From: Desarmillaria ectypa
Lineage: Eukaryota; Basidiomycota; Agaricomycetes; Agaricales; Physalacriaceae
NCBI GenBank assembly: GCA_030407005.1
Contig: JAUDYN010000003.1
Coordinates: 4,193,260-4,257,259 of the forward strand
Direction of reading: 5' to 3'
DNA: 64,000 nt
Positions within the stretch are counted from its first letter, which is position 1. Each line of letters starts with the position of its first letter. Made by a program: the position numbers and the translations under genes. Shown one piece after another: positions 1 through 10,800 of the stretch. The notes beneath the pieces were generated by a model. That model was not told the DNA's origin and searched no databases. It saw only the letters and a list, made by a program, of their open reading frames with translations.

Positions 1-365
1 CAGTTATATCAATGACACATTCCATCTTATCTCACATTGTTTCACTCTGCATTGATGTATTCACCGACAACCACCCCAGTTCTACATGGTTGTCACTCCC
101 GTTCAGCTCTATTAGATCACAGTCATCCAACTTTCTCCAGAAACCTTGCTGTTTCATCTATTAATAAATGCCATACATTCAGTATATAAGTAGAGTAGTT
201 TTCACACTTGTACTCTACCTTTTGACTAAATTACAATCATATACCTTCTACTCCACTGCACTAAAGACTGAGCCTAACTCTTATTAATGGGTAATTGTCT
301 GAACATGAGACAGCCCAGAGAAAGAAGCTTACATCCCAAGTCACATGCTAGACAGGGCCATAACA
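1..365 (+). repeat. Gypsy 5' LTR of element P, left end outside the window
   Basis: This is the 3' part of a long terminal repeat. It ends ...GGGCCATAACA, the same TAACA terminus seen on the other gypsy LTRs here. A TATA box (TATATAA) is at 183-189, at the position equivalent to that in all sibling LTRs, and is followed by the conserved stretch that ends with GACAGCCCAGAG. ORF0 and gag of element P follow on the same strand, so this is the 5' LTR. The TG start lies left of base 1. CpG dinucleotides are rare, as in the other old copies. Confidence 0.85.
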
Positions 366-436
366 TTAGTCAAAAGGTTCCCTACTGCTACTTCTATGCT
401 ATCCATAAAAGAAGCACCAGTTTATGCCAGAAGAAA

Positions 437-541
437 ATGAAAACCAGAAACCCTATTCTCCTCAGCATCACAATTGGTGGTGCCGCACTCATTATCATCT
501 TTACTGCTCTTCTCGTATTAACATATGCAGAGGAAGTTTGA
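437..541 (+). CDS. ORF0 of element P: small single-helix membrane protein
   Basis: This is a 34-codon ORF between the LTR and gag. After a short basic N-terminus (MKTRNP) it is almost entirely hydrophobic (GGAALIIIFTALLVLTYAEE), which predicts one transmembrane helix and a short acidic tail. Elements T1, T2, F and G have intact ORFs with the same design at the same place, and E has a broken one. A longer reading of the same frame begins at 287 inside the LTR; I prefer the ATG at 437 by comparison with the other copies. The N-terminus seems frame-shifted relative to T1, which starts MPENNN. Function unknown; this is not a recognised retrotransposon protein family to me. Confidence 0.5.
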   Translation: MKTRNPILLSITIGGAALIIIFTALLVLTYAEEV

Positions 542-614
542 ACTCTCCTATGACAAGAGTGGCAACCTCACTGCTCACCACAACTCCCTCCCCACCCTCC
601 CTGACACCTGGACC

Positions 615-2427
615 ATGTCCTTCCCAGGAGGATTTCCCCTGCCTGATTGGGAGAGAGAGAAGAAATTCCACTCTCTTGCCCCTGGGTATGTTTCTCAGCT
701 GCCTCCTCCTCTGAGGAGAACACCATCCCAACCCCAGCCATGTACTGGCTGAAACGACCCACCATCACCCCTGCCCAGGAATATGTGTGGGACATTTGGT
801 CTCAGATTGAGGACCCCCCACACCCATACTCCCTTGCCCATTGTCCCTATTCCCCTACCCCTGCTCAGCCCTACTTCAGGGCCCTCCATCCCGACAATCC
901 CAGAATGGATCACAACCACCCATACAGACCCTGGGCCCAGGAATGAGACTCCTGGCCCAGAGGAGGAACCAATTCTTCTTCCTCACTCCCCATCATTGAG
1001 CTCTCCAGTGACTCTGATGGGAGCTCTAATGCTGTGGCCAAGACTGCTCCCCTCCCCCCCAACAGTCTCTTCAACCCAGACAAGACTGACTGCTCCTGGC
1101 CTACCCTTGCTGACATTGATCGGCAAATACTCAGCCCCATTGTATCTGCCACCTGGGAACTTCAAAGGGCTGATATCACAGCCAGAATGGACTGGCCACA
1201 GCTCTGTTCTGACATGGATGAGTGGCTGGCCCTCAACAGGGGTGATCCAATTCAGGGACCCAACCCCAATGCTACAATTCACACCTGGATCCATGCAAAT
1301 AGGAACTGGGAGCTTTATCACCCTGCCATCAGTGACTTGGTGCCAGGGCTATGCCCAAGGACAGCAGAGGAATGATGGGAGCTGGGTTGCTCCCTTTGAC
1401 AACTATGGTGACTGGAACTCACCCAATGGGAGGAGAATGGACTTAATGTCCAACTTTGAAAGGAGTAGATATGACTATGGATACTACAGCAGGTGGGAAT
1501 ACTCCCAGCCCCAATATATGAATATTCCTGACTACCCCCCAGATACCCTGGTCACAAGACTGCAACCCCTACCTGACTCACCACCTCACAGTCGGACACA
1601 TCAACAAGACTACAACCCCTACCAGAGTAGAAGCCTTCTCTTTGCAGGCACTGGAGAAAGCACTGAAACCAACATGACACCTGTGGACCCTGCCCCTGCA
1701 GGACCATCATCAATTCCAAAGACAGCAGAAGAAATCCAGCAGTGCACAAGGACTGCACTGGCCAAGAAAGAACAATGCACAAGGAAGATGCATGAAGAAC
1801 TTGCAGAGGAAGAAGCCACCCAGAAGTTGATGATGGACTATCTTCATGATAATGAGAAGGAGAAGGAGCCCAAAAGGGGAAGACTGACAGAGCCACCAAG
1901 AGGCTACCCCGGACCATGGCTGGATCATTTTTCCATCCTAAGACTATCCCCCAGAAGGGGTCCTCCTGACCCTATCCCCCAGCCTGTCAGGAATGTGCCT
2001 GATGATGCCCCATATCTGGGCATCAAACCTGTCCTTGTAAAAACCCCTAATCCATTCAAAGGGGACCACAATGACATTGAATACTTCATCAGCAATTGCA
2101 TTGCCTACTTTGAGGTGTTCCAGCATTATTTCCAAGTGCTGTCACACCTGGTATTGTTTGTGACCTCACACTTTGAAGGGGCTGCCAAGGATTGGTGGGT
2201 CTATAAGAGACCTGAGTTTTGGGTTGGCAATGCCTATGACAGTACCACTGCCCACTTTCAATATCCTGCCTGGGACAACTTCATCAAAATAGTCTCTCAT
2301 CAATTTAGGGACCCTGCAATTGAAGAAGTCCATGAAAAGCAAATGTTCAACCTTCAGATGGGGATGCAGCCCACCTCCCACTATTTCCAGAAGCTAGAGG
2401 AGGAAGCCAAATTGCCAGGCCAATGAA
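615..2427 (+). pseudogene. Gag of element P, decayed and interrupted
   Basis: Gag begins at the ATG of MSFPGG, a start conserved in E and T. A TGA stop at 750-752 and frame changes break it. The region 1034-1375 reads best in one frame (WPTLADIDRQILSPIV...), then the protein continues one frame further (+1) from about 1375 (NDGSWVAPFDNYGDW). A coiled-coil-like stretch lies at about 1710-1860. The capsid-like domain (YFEVFQHYFQ, TSHFEGAAKDWWVYKRPEFW) runs from about 2020 to 2425. The gene is cut at 2428-2432 (CTGAT), the target duplication of a solo LTR. Its C-terminal part now lies inverted at 4689-5212. Confidence 0.85.
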
Positions 2428-2432
2428 CTGAT

Positions 2433-2566
2433 TGTTATGATTTTTCTATTATCTTATCTTATCCAAGTCATATCCATGACTTATCCATCTAATCCACTGT
2501 AGTTCTCACCTTGCATTAACCAACTCACTGACAAACACCCCAGTTCATGCAAACTGTCACCCCCAT
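2433..2566 (+). repeat. Solo gypsy LTR inside P gag, first piece
   Basis: This begins TGTTATGATTTTTC, the start shared by the gypsy LTRs here, directly after gag codons and without a polypurine tract. That marks an inserted LTR rather than the end of P. Family-2 copy A cuts it at 2567. The second piece is 5213-5508 on the other strand. Rejoined, the two form one LTR flanked by CTGAT (2428-2432) and CCAAT (complement of 5208-5212), both derivable from CCGAT by CpG deamination. Gag codons are continuous across this site. Confidence 0.8.
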
Positions 2567-3875
2567 TGATATGCCATCTATGCATTCACACCTAGATTTT
2601 GCGATTTTGTAACAATACTATTGCACATCTATCCTATACTAGTGATACATAAAGGACTATAGCTGAGGCTTCAAGCTGATAGTTAAAAGCAGTAAGCAAC
2701 TGGTAGAGCCAGGACTTAGATGCAACACCATTAGTGGGTTAAATCTACCAGCCGGCCAGACTAGTAACTCGAATGCTAGCAGGACTAAGTGAAATACAGC
2801 CACTAGCAAATAAAGGATGTTACTAGCACACCAAAACCAGGAGCAGAGTACACAGATCTCATCAAGTTCTGTCACTAGCAGCCCAGACTGGGCATAAATG
2901 CCTAAGTTAGGATAACTAGTCACATGGCAATCTTGAAACAGGACTTAGAAATAAATTAGGAATGGATTAACCTTGAGCCCAGATCCGACTATTTCAATAT
3001 AGATCTCTTATGATCGATGCTAGTGGAGCTGGACTGCACCCTCGATCATGATCGGATAGCTGTTACAGGCACCAATATCCGGATATCCATATAACTGCAT
3101 TACTAGGGCATGTAGTTGTGCCAAGGGTGCGGAAAGACCAACTGTGGAGTCTCTAGACCAAATATTTGAAAAGAAAACAGACTAGACCGACTATTGTATG
3201 ATTATTCACCATTATTCGTGACTAGCCAAGAAATCCTTACCAATATACCCTATACCCAGATGATATTTATAGTTTTGCCTCAGTAGTATATAAGTAGTGG
3301 GATGGGCACTCATGCAAACCAGGCAAGCCATCCCCGCAGTTGAGCCCTCACTGGTAGTAACTGGTGTCCCCAATTAAAGGCTTTTGTGCTTAACCTCGAC
3401 AAAGTGATTAATAGTCACTAAGTCACCCATAATATTGCATTGAATTGAAGTTCCTTAGAGTCACTGTTGTGTCCTGCAAAGGTCCGGAGTGTTTTGAAGT
3501 TAGTTCAAGCAAAGTTCTTGGAGTTATAGTTTATCCTTAGGCCAAGAGCGCCACTAGTCAGCCAAGAGTGTCACTAGTTCAAAGCAGTTTCAGTCAGAAT
3601 GAGCCCAGTAGCTCAAACCAAGTCACTCTTTACCCAATTGTGTCTTACCAACCCCACTAGTGCAAGTAGTACTTTGTATAACTCACTAGTAATGAATAAA
3701 ACATCTTTAAGACAACTGTACTTGATTATTGAAGTCTGCAGAGTGCTTCCATCATACTCGAAACCACCTGAATTCAATATTGGTGATTAAGTGTAGAGTA
3801 GTAAGAGGTTTAGTGTGATTGGTGTTCATTGCTATTCCCTAATTCTTTTGTCACTCGCTGTTACTAAGCACATCA
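2567..3875 (+). repeat. Family-2 solo LTR, copy A
   Basis: This is one of four copies of a ~1.35 kb repeat (A here, B 5509-6868, C 34103-35462, D 61012-62361). It starts TGATATGC and ends GCACATCA, so it has TG...CA ends within a short imperfect inverted repeat. A TATA box (TATATAA, 3287-3293) lies in the middle, and in this orientation it reads as U3-R-U5 of an LTR. Copy A is ~50 bp shorter than the others, having lost sequence between two copies of a GCCAAGAGNGNNACTAGT repeat near 3541-3585. No internal retrotransposon genes of this family are in the window. An 88-codon ORF on the opposite strand is probably chance. Confidence 0.75.
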
Positions 3876-4655
3876 CTGATACCTTCTCCTCTGAGTCAGG
3901 GGGCTTGCTACTATGTCCCTGGCTAGCACTTTCCTTGATGGAGCTAGACTGACATCTTGCTGGGCTCAGCCAAACTTTCAGATCCTGGTTCAGATGCCCC
4001 CTTTTTACTGCCTGGGCACTAGCAGCTTCCCTCTGTTCTTCAGCTTGAGTTGCTTTTGGAACTCGAATGGCATCAGAAGGATGCCGGACTTGTCTTGAGG
4101 CATCCAAGGTTCTGCTACTACCCATTCTGGCAGAGTACTTGTAGATGGTACCAGGTGCAAATATGGATGCCATCATTGCAGTCAGTTCCACCATCTGATT
4201 TCTCCCAACCAGACTGGATAGTGTATGGCCCCAGCTCTGGCCTTGGTAGGTGCTTGTTTCCCCCACTGACCCTGGTGAGGTTGGTGGACTTGGCTCCCTA
4301 GACAGGGGCACTAGGGTGTTCAGCTTCAAAGGTCTGTGGACATCCCATCTACTAACCCCTGTCTGTGGTTTTACCTGTGTATCCAGTGAGTCTACCAAGG
4401 TAGACTCAGTGGACTTCATAGCAGTGCCAGCACCACCTGGCAAATCCTGCATCTCGTCAGAGGCTCAGGATTCACTATAGATTACTGTGTCAGTTTCTTT
4501 CAGGAGTGTGATGTACCTGTTTGTATTTGATTCTTTGGTGTTCTTTGGCTTTGAGGGTTATGACAAAGTTGTATTTTTATGTAGTGTAGTTGAATGTCCT
4601 AAATCATATATATAAGTCTGACCCACAGAAGCTAAGGACTCACCATCAGGAGACT
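3876..4655 (-). pseudogene. Pol N-terminal linker of element P, inverted fragment
   Basis: On the minus strand this reads as the spacer between gag and protease. It includes the QDLPGGAGTA segment and one SAQAVKRG motif near 3990-4026. It stops at copy A, in the region that reads DSEEKV in other copies. Reading frames extend a little into copy A by chance. It is most simply the downstream part of P pol, placed on the minus strand by an inversion between copies A and B. The protease itself is missing here. Confidence 0.7.
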
Positions 4656-4680
4656 TGGTCGAGCAAGGGGAATCAAACCC
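4656..4680 (-). other. tRNA T-arm-like motif at the gag-pol boundary (P)
   Basis: The minus strand carries GGTTTGATTCCCCTTGCTCG followed by ACCA, a one-base variant of the motif in T1 that matches a tRNA B box plus 3' end. It lies just after the gag TAG stop. No matching 5' acceptor strand is present, so this is not a tRNA gene. Confidence 0.55.
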
Positions 4681-4688
4681 TTGTTGAC

Positions 4689-5212
4689 CTAATCTTTTGT
4701 CTCCTCAATCTTGGTTGTAAGCAGCACCACTTTGTTAGTGGGCCCTACTGACCTAACATCCCTGAAGTCTTTTCTTCTAGGGCAATCCTTTGCCAGGTGA
4801 CCTTTCTCATCACACTTGAAACATCTCTCTTCTGCTCATCATTGATCTATCTCCATGGGCTTACCTAACCCTCCATATGTCATCCATCTACCCATCCCAG
4901 CATCCTGACTCACCCCTGTATTAGCAGTCAGCTTTGGCACTGAGGAACTTGTCACCCCAGTGGTGGCTTTGGCACTGGGGTGCTGTGGGGGATTGGGGCA
5001 GGAGTCCTTCTTCTGCCCATCCCAGGGAATGCCTGTGGTCTGGTCGAAGACCCACTTCTGTTGTCACTTCTTATACATTTGTGAGATGCATTCTTTCCAC
5101 TCTGGATATGAGCATGGGATCTTGATGCCCATGTTAGAGATGAAGGTCATATAGGAGGTTGGTACTCCTAGATGGACAGCCTTCACTATGGTGCCATGCT
5201 CATTCTCATTGG
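4689..5212 (-). pseudogene. Gag C-terminus of element P with CCHC knuckle, inverted fragment
   Basis: Reading from 5212 downward, the first codons give NENEHGTIV, which is the continuation of the gag that stops at 2427. The nucleocapsid knuckle C-F-K-C-x4-H-x4-C lies at about 4783-4824. A conserved TAG stop is at 4689-4691. At least two in-frame stops occur. The fragment is bounded on its upstream side by the solo LTR's second target duplication (5208-5212). Confidence 0.75.
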
Positions 5213-5508
5213 TGTTATGTCCTTGTCTATCACATGACTTGGGATGTAAGCCTTTGGTCTCTGAGCTGCTTCACATTCAGGCAGTCACTCATATAGAGAT
5301 GTGGGGCTAGGTCTTCGGTGTATGAATAGAAAGTATATGAGTGTAATTTAGTCAAAAGATAGAGTATAATGGTGTAGTTTACTCTACTTATATACTGAAA
5401 ATACAGCAAGTATTAATAGATGAAATGCTATGGTTCATGAGGAGATGGTACTGTTCATGTGAGGATGGTGTGGAGCTGGATGGATTATAGCCCAATGAGA
5501 GAGAACGG
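5213..5508 (-). repeat. Solo gypsy LTR inside P gag, second piece
   Basis: This is the 3' part of the LTR that starts at 2433. On the minus strand it contains the TATATAAG promoter region and ends ACATAACA at 5213. Its outer edge at 5508 abuts copy B. Its first four bases on the minus strand are CCGT, against CCAT before copy A, which is the expected 4-bp target duplication of a family-2 insertion after one CpG transition. Confidence 0.8.
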
Positions 5509-6868
5509 TGATGTGCTTGGTAATGGCGAGTGACAAAAGAATTAGGGAATGGCAATGAACACCAATCACACTAAACCTCTTACTACTCTACACTTAATCA
5601 CCAATATTGAATTCAGGCGGTTTCGAGTACGATGGAAGCACTCTGCAGACTTCAATAATCAAGTACAATTGTCTTAAAGACGTTTTATTCATTACTAGTG
5701 AGTTTATACAAAGTACTACTCGTACTAGTGGGGTGGATAAGACACAATTAGATAAGAGTGACTTGGTTTGAGCTACTGCGCTTGTTCTGACTGAAACTGC
5801 TTCAGACTGGTGGCGCTCTTGGCCCTATACTGCTTCCTACAAGTGATAAACACTTGACTAGCCGCACTCTTGGCTAACTAGTGGCGCTCTTGGCCTAAGG
5901 ATAAACTATAACTCCAAGAACTTTGCTTGAACTAACTTCAAAACACTCCGGACCTTTGCAGGACACAACAGTGACTCTAATGGACTTCAATTCAATGCAA
6001 TTCTATTGGTGACTTAGCGACTATTAATCACTTTGTCGAGGTTAAGCACAAAAGCCTTTAATTGGGGACACCAGTTACTACCAGTGAGGGCTCAACTGCG
6101 GGGATGGCTTGCCTGGTTTGCATGAGTGCCCATCCCACTACTTATATACTACTGAGGCAAAACTATAAATATCATCTGGGTATAGGGTATATTGGTAAGG
6201 ATTTCTTGGCTAGTCACGAATAATGGTGAATAATCATACAATAGTCGGTCTAGTCTGTTTTCTTTTCAAATATTTGGTCTAGAGACTCCACAGTTGGTCT
6301 TTCCGCACCCTTGGCACAACTACATGCCCTAGTAATGCAGTTATATGGATATCCGGATATTGGTGCCTGTAACAGCTATCCGATCATGATCGAGGGTGCA
6401 GTCCAGCTCCACTAGCATCGATCATAAGAGATCTATATTGAAATAGTCGGATCTGGGCTCAAGGTTAATCCATTCCTAATTTATTTCTAAGTCCTGTTTC
6501 AAGATTGCCATGTGACTAGTTATCCTAACTTAGGCATTTATGCCCAGTCTGGGCTGCTAGTGACAGAACTTGATGAGATCTGTGTACTCTGCTCCTGGTT
6601 TTGGTGTGCTAGTAACATCCTTTATTTGCTAGTGGCTGTATTTCACTTAGTCCTGCTAGCATTCGAGTTACTAGTCTGGCCGGCTGGTAGATTTAACCCA
6701 CTAATGGTGTTGCATCTAAGTCCTGGCTCTACCAGTTGCTTACTGCTTTTAACTATCAGCTTGAAGCCTCAGCTATAGTCCTTTATGTATCACTAGTATA
6801 GGATAGATGTGCAATAGTATTGTTACAAAATCGCAAAATCTAGGTATGAACACATAGACAGCATATCA
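5509..6868 (-). repeat. Family-2 solo LTR, copy B
   Basis: This is a full-length copy, inverted relative to A: TGATGTGC at 5509 and GCATATCA at 6868. It contains 17 CTAG tetranucleotides by hand count. Its left flank pairs with copy A's left flank (ACGG/ATGG). Its right flank opens in mid-gag of element Q and has no convincing partner, so the right half probably came from a different insertion. Confidence 0.75.
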
Positions 6869-7845
6869 CCAGTACCAAATCCCATCGGGAATGCCCCCCA
6901 ATGATGTCCCTTATATGGGTATCAAACCCATACTTGTCCAACCCCCAAAACCATTCAAGGGGGATCATGATGACATTGAATGCTTCATAGGCAATTGTAT
7001 CACCTACTTTGAAGTGTTCTGTCACTATTTCCAGGTACCCTCGCACCTGGTACTATTTGTGACCTCACACTTTGAGGGGGTTGCCAAGGACTGGTGGGTG
7101 TACAAGAGACCTGAATTTTGGGTCAGTGATGCCTGGGATGGCACTGCCACTCACTTCTGATACCCCTCCTGGGAAGATTTTGTTGACATGTTATCTCAAC
7201 AATTCAGGGACCCCGCAATCAAGAAGGTCCATGAGAAACACATGTTTGACTTGTAAATGGGAACCCAATGAGTATCCCATTACTTCCAGAAATTGGAAGA
7301 AGAAGCTAAACTGGCAGGACACCAGACTGACAAACATGACCATGGCACAATGGTCAGGGCAGTCCACCTTGGTGTCCCCTCCTCCTACACCACATTTATC
7401 TCCAACATGGGCATAAACATTCCCCACACCTATCCCAAGTGGAAGGAGTGGATTATGTGCATGTACAAGGAATGTCAGCACAAATAGGTCTTCGATCAGA
7501 CCATTGGAGTACTGTGGGAAGGGCAGAAGAAGGATTCCTGCCCCCAACATCAACCCAGTGGCAAAGCCACCACTGGGGCAACAAGTCCCTTGGCCCCCAA
7601 GCTGATGGCCAACACTGGTCCCAGTTGGGATTTGGGTATGGGCTGATGGACAATGTATGGGGGGATCAGGACAGCTGATGAAAGTTGACCAATGAAAAGC
7701 AGAAGGCTGATGTTTTAGATGCAATGAAAAGGGGCACATGGCCAAGGATTGCCCTAAGAGAAAAGAGTTCAGAGATGTCAGGTCAGTAGGGCTCACTAAC
7801 AAAGTGGTGCCACCTATGACTAAAATTGAGGAGGCAAAAGATTAG
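6869..7845 (+). pseudogene. Gag of element Q (capsid and CCHC region)
   Basis: The sequence opens at PVPNPIGNAPNDVPYMG and continues through the capsid-like domain (FKGDHDDIECFIGNCITYFEVF). TGA and TAA stops break it, for example at about 7158 and 7254. The CCHC knuckle C-F-R-C-N-E-K-G-H-M-A-K-D-C is intact at 7711-7752. The conserved TAG gag stop is at 7843-7845. The N-terminal third is absent because copy B replaced it. Confidence 0.8.
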
Positions 7846-7853
7846 GTCAACAA

Positions 7854-7879
7854 GAGTTCAATTCCCCTTGCTCAACCAT
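7854..7879 (+). other. tRNA T-arm-like motif at the gag-pol boundary (Q)
   Basis: AGTTCAATTCCCCTTGCTCA then ACCA, a CpG-decayed version of the motif in T1, lies 9 bases after the gag TAG. The pol ATG that follows in T1 is lost here (ATTGTCTC in place of ATGTCTC). Confidence 0.45.
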
Positions 7880-10800
7880 TGTCTCAACCAGTGAGTCCTC
7901 AGTATCTGTGGGTTTGACTAATATACATGCACACAGACAATTATCTACTCCCAAAAATACAACTTGCTTATCAATTCCAAAACCAAAGTCTGCCAAAGAA
8001 TCGAACAAAAATAGGTATGTCACACTCTTAGAATGTACTGATATGACTATCTATAGTAACTCCCGAACCTCTGACAAGGTGCAGGATTTGCCAGGCAGTG
8101 CTGGCACTGCCATGAAGTCCAACAAGCTTACTCTGGTAAGCTCACCAGATATGCAGGTAAAACTGCAGACTGGGGTTAGTAGATGGGATGCCCTAGGGCC
8201 TCTGAAGCCAAACACCCCCATGCCTCTGTTTAGGGAGCCAAGTCCAACTCAACCCTCACCAGGACCATTGGGAGAAACAAGTGCCTACCAGGGCTGAATC
8301 CAAGGATCTGAGGACTCTCTGTCAAAATCTGAGAATCCTCTAGCAAGACAGGCATGTGATCCTTCTGATCATGTGTGCACTAACTGGAGGAAAGATGACT
8401 ACTCCTGACCTGACTCATCCTGAGCAAAGGATGTGGAAGATCCATTGGCGATGTCAGATATTGAATCCATGATGGAACCTGTGTCTGATGACTATGTTGA
8501 CAGCTGTGAGAATGGACAGGTCATCACCCCAACCTCATCAGAAGCACAGGTGCAGGCCAAAGAATCAGGGAAAGCTGCTAGCACCCAGGCAGTAAAAAGG
8601 GGGTATCTGAACCAGGAACTGAAAGTTCAGCTGAGTCCAGCAAAAACTCGGCTTAGCTCCATCAAGGAAAGTGCTAACCAGAGGTATGGTAGCAAGCCCT
8701 CTGACTTGAGGGAAAAGGTATTGGTTGAGCTGCTGATGCCAACAGATCCTGACTCCAACAATGTGGAACAAATGCCAACTTCACCAGTTCACATCCCTGA
8801 AGATCAGAGTGCAACTATCTGTCACTCATCACTGGTAGCACTAGCAACAGCTGTGAGACAGGAATCCACTAATGCCCAGGCAGTAAAGAGGGGGCATACC
8901 AGCAAAGCTACCACTGTCATTGAAGTACCTGATGAAGAAGATGATATGGCATTCCAAATTTGGAAAGCCAATCAAACCCAAATCACTCCCTAACAAGGGG
9001 GTACTGAATCTTGAAATCCCACTGGTCATGGGGGTACCTAATCATGTATGGTACAAACCTTTTGGAGTTGATTGGACTCTCTGGATCATCCATACTGCCA
9101 AGAACTTGGCAATTACCAAAGCAGCTCTTTCCATATGGGTACATCCCAAATGACTTGGAGAGATTACTGATGAGCTTGCCATGAGCTTACAGACTGGAGA
9201 GAGTCAAGCTTGAGAGTGGCTCTATGAACTCCACAAACCCATTCAGTATATCTGAGGAACCAAGAGTCTGGGACAGGACTTCTTGGTGGACATACAGTTG
9301 GTCCCTTGCACAGGGAAGAAAGCCTTGACCACCAGGGTGTTACTTGATAGTGGCTGCACTGGCAGCTCTATTAACCAGTCTTATGTGCAACAGCATGAAC
9401 TAGACACCTGAAAGTCTGCCACTCTGATCCCAGTGTACAATGCAGATGGAACCTGCAACAAAGTGGGCAATATCACTGAGTTCATAGAACTCCAAATGAC
9501 CATTGGCAGTCATGTTGAATGAATTGACCTAGCAGTAACTAACTTAGGTTCCAAAACCATCTACCTAGGCCATGACTGGCTTAAACATCATAATCCAGTA
9601 ATCAATTGGAAAACTGGATCAATAATCTTCATGTGTTGCCAATGTGTAAAAAACCCTCTCTCACTCCCTGATTCTGATGATGAAGATCAATGGGATGAAG
9701 AACTTGAGGATGGAGATATCATCCTCACAGTTAACATGCAGGAAGAACTTGTCCTTTGAGCCATCCATCATGCAAACGAGTTAGCTGCAGCAGCTAATGT
9801 GGAGAAACTGAAGAAAACTTTTGAGGAACTAGTACCTCCTCAATATCAAAGTTTTAGGGACCTGTTCTCAAAAGACAGCTTCAATGAACTGCCTTCTTGG
9901 AAATCATGAGACCATGCCATTAAGCTAGTCCCAAATGCAAAGTCTATCTGCTCAATTGTAATGAGCAAGAACAACTTGACAAGTTCCTAGATGAGAACTT
10001 AGACTCTGGATGAATCCATCTATCAAAATCTCCATTTGCATCTTCATTCTTCTTTGTCAAAAAGAAGGATGGTTCCCTTTGTCCAGTCCAGGACTACTGG
10101 AAAACTCAATGAAATGACCATTAAAAATCATTATCCCCTTCCTCTCATATCTGAACTCATCGACAAGCTCTGAGGAGCAAAGTATTTCTCAAAACTTGAC
10201 ATTTGATGGGGATATAACAATATATGAATCTGAGATGGAGATGAAGAAAAAGCTGCCTTCTGAACTAACTGAGGACTCTTTGAGCCCATGGTAATGTTCT
10301 TTGGTCTTACCAATTCACCAGCCATGTTTCAATGGATGATGAACAATATATTCAAAGACTTGATCACTGGAGGAAAAGTAACCATCTATCTCGATGACAT
10401 TCTTATTTTTACCAAGGGAATAGAAGAACATTGACACATGGTATGACAAGTCCTCCAACAGCTGTGAGAAAACAAATTATTCCTCAAAGCAGAAAAATAC
10501 GAATTCAAAGTACTCAAAACTGAGTACTTAGGAGTCATCATCAGCCAGGATGCCATCTGCATGAACCCAATCAAGGTAGCAGGAATCATGGAATGGCCAA
10601 CCCCAACCAAGAAAAAAGAACTCCAATTATTTCTTGGATTTATAAATTTCTATCAAAAATCATTCAACCTCTTATGCAGTTAACAGGAAAAGCAGAATGG
10701 AACTGGGGAATGGAACAAGAATAGACATTTGCACAACTCAAATTCCAAATGACAACCAATGTCATCTTGATGATCCCTTTGGATGAAGGAAAATTCTGAG

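Noticed and set aside
783..2426. 547-codon ORF in P as a single intact protein
   Set aside because: Codons 783 to about 1375 in this frame do not match other gags. The true N-terminal sequence is in another frame, so the long ORF joins unrelated frames.
2657..2923. 88-codon ORF repeated four times (also 6512-6778, 35106-35372, 61092-61358)
   Set aside because: It lies antisense to the TATA-defined direction of the family-2 LTR, and the copies are so alike in DNA that frame conservation carries no weight. No family resemblance; treated as a chance frame.
3832..4452. 206-codon minus-strand ORF as a host gene
   Set aside because: It is the gypsy pol linker read through into the adjacent repeat; the same text occurs at 39198-39821 and 48857-49480.
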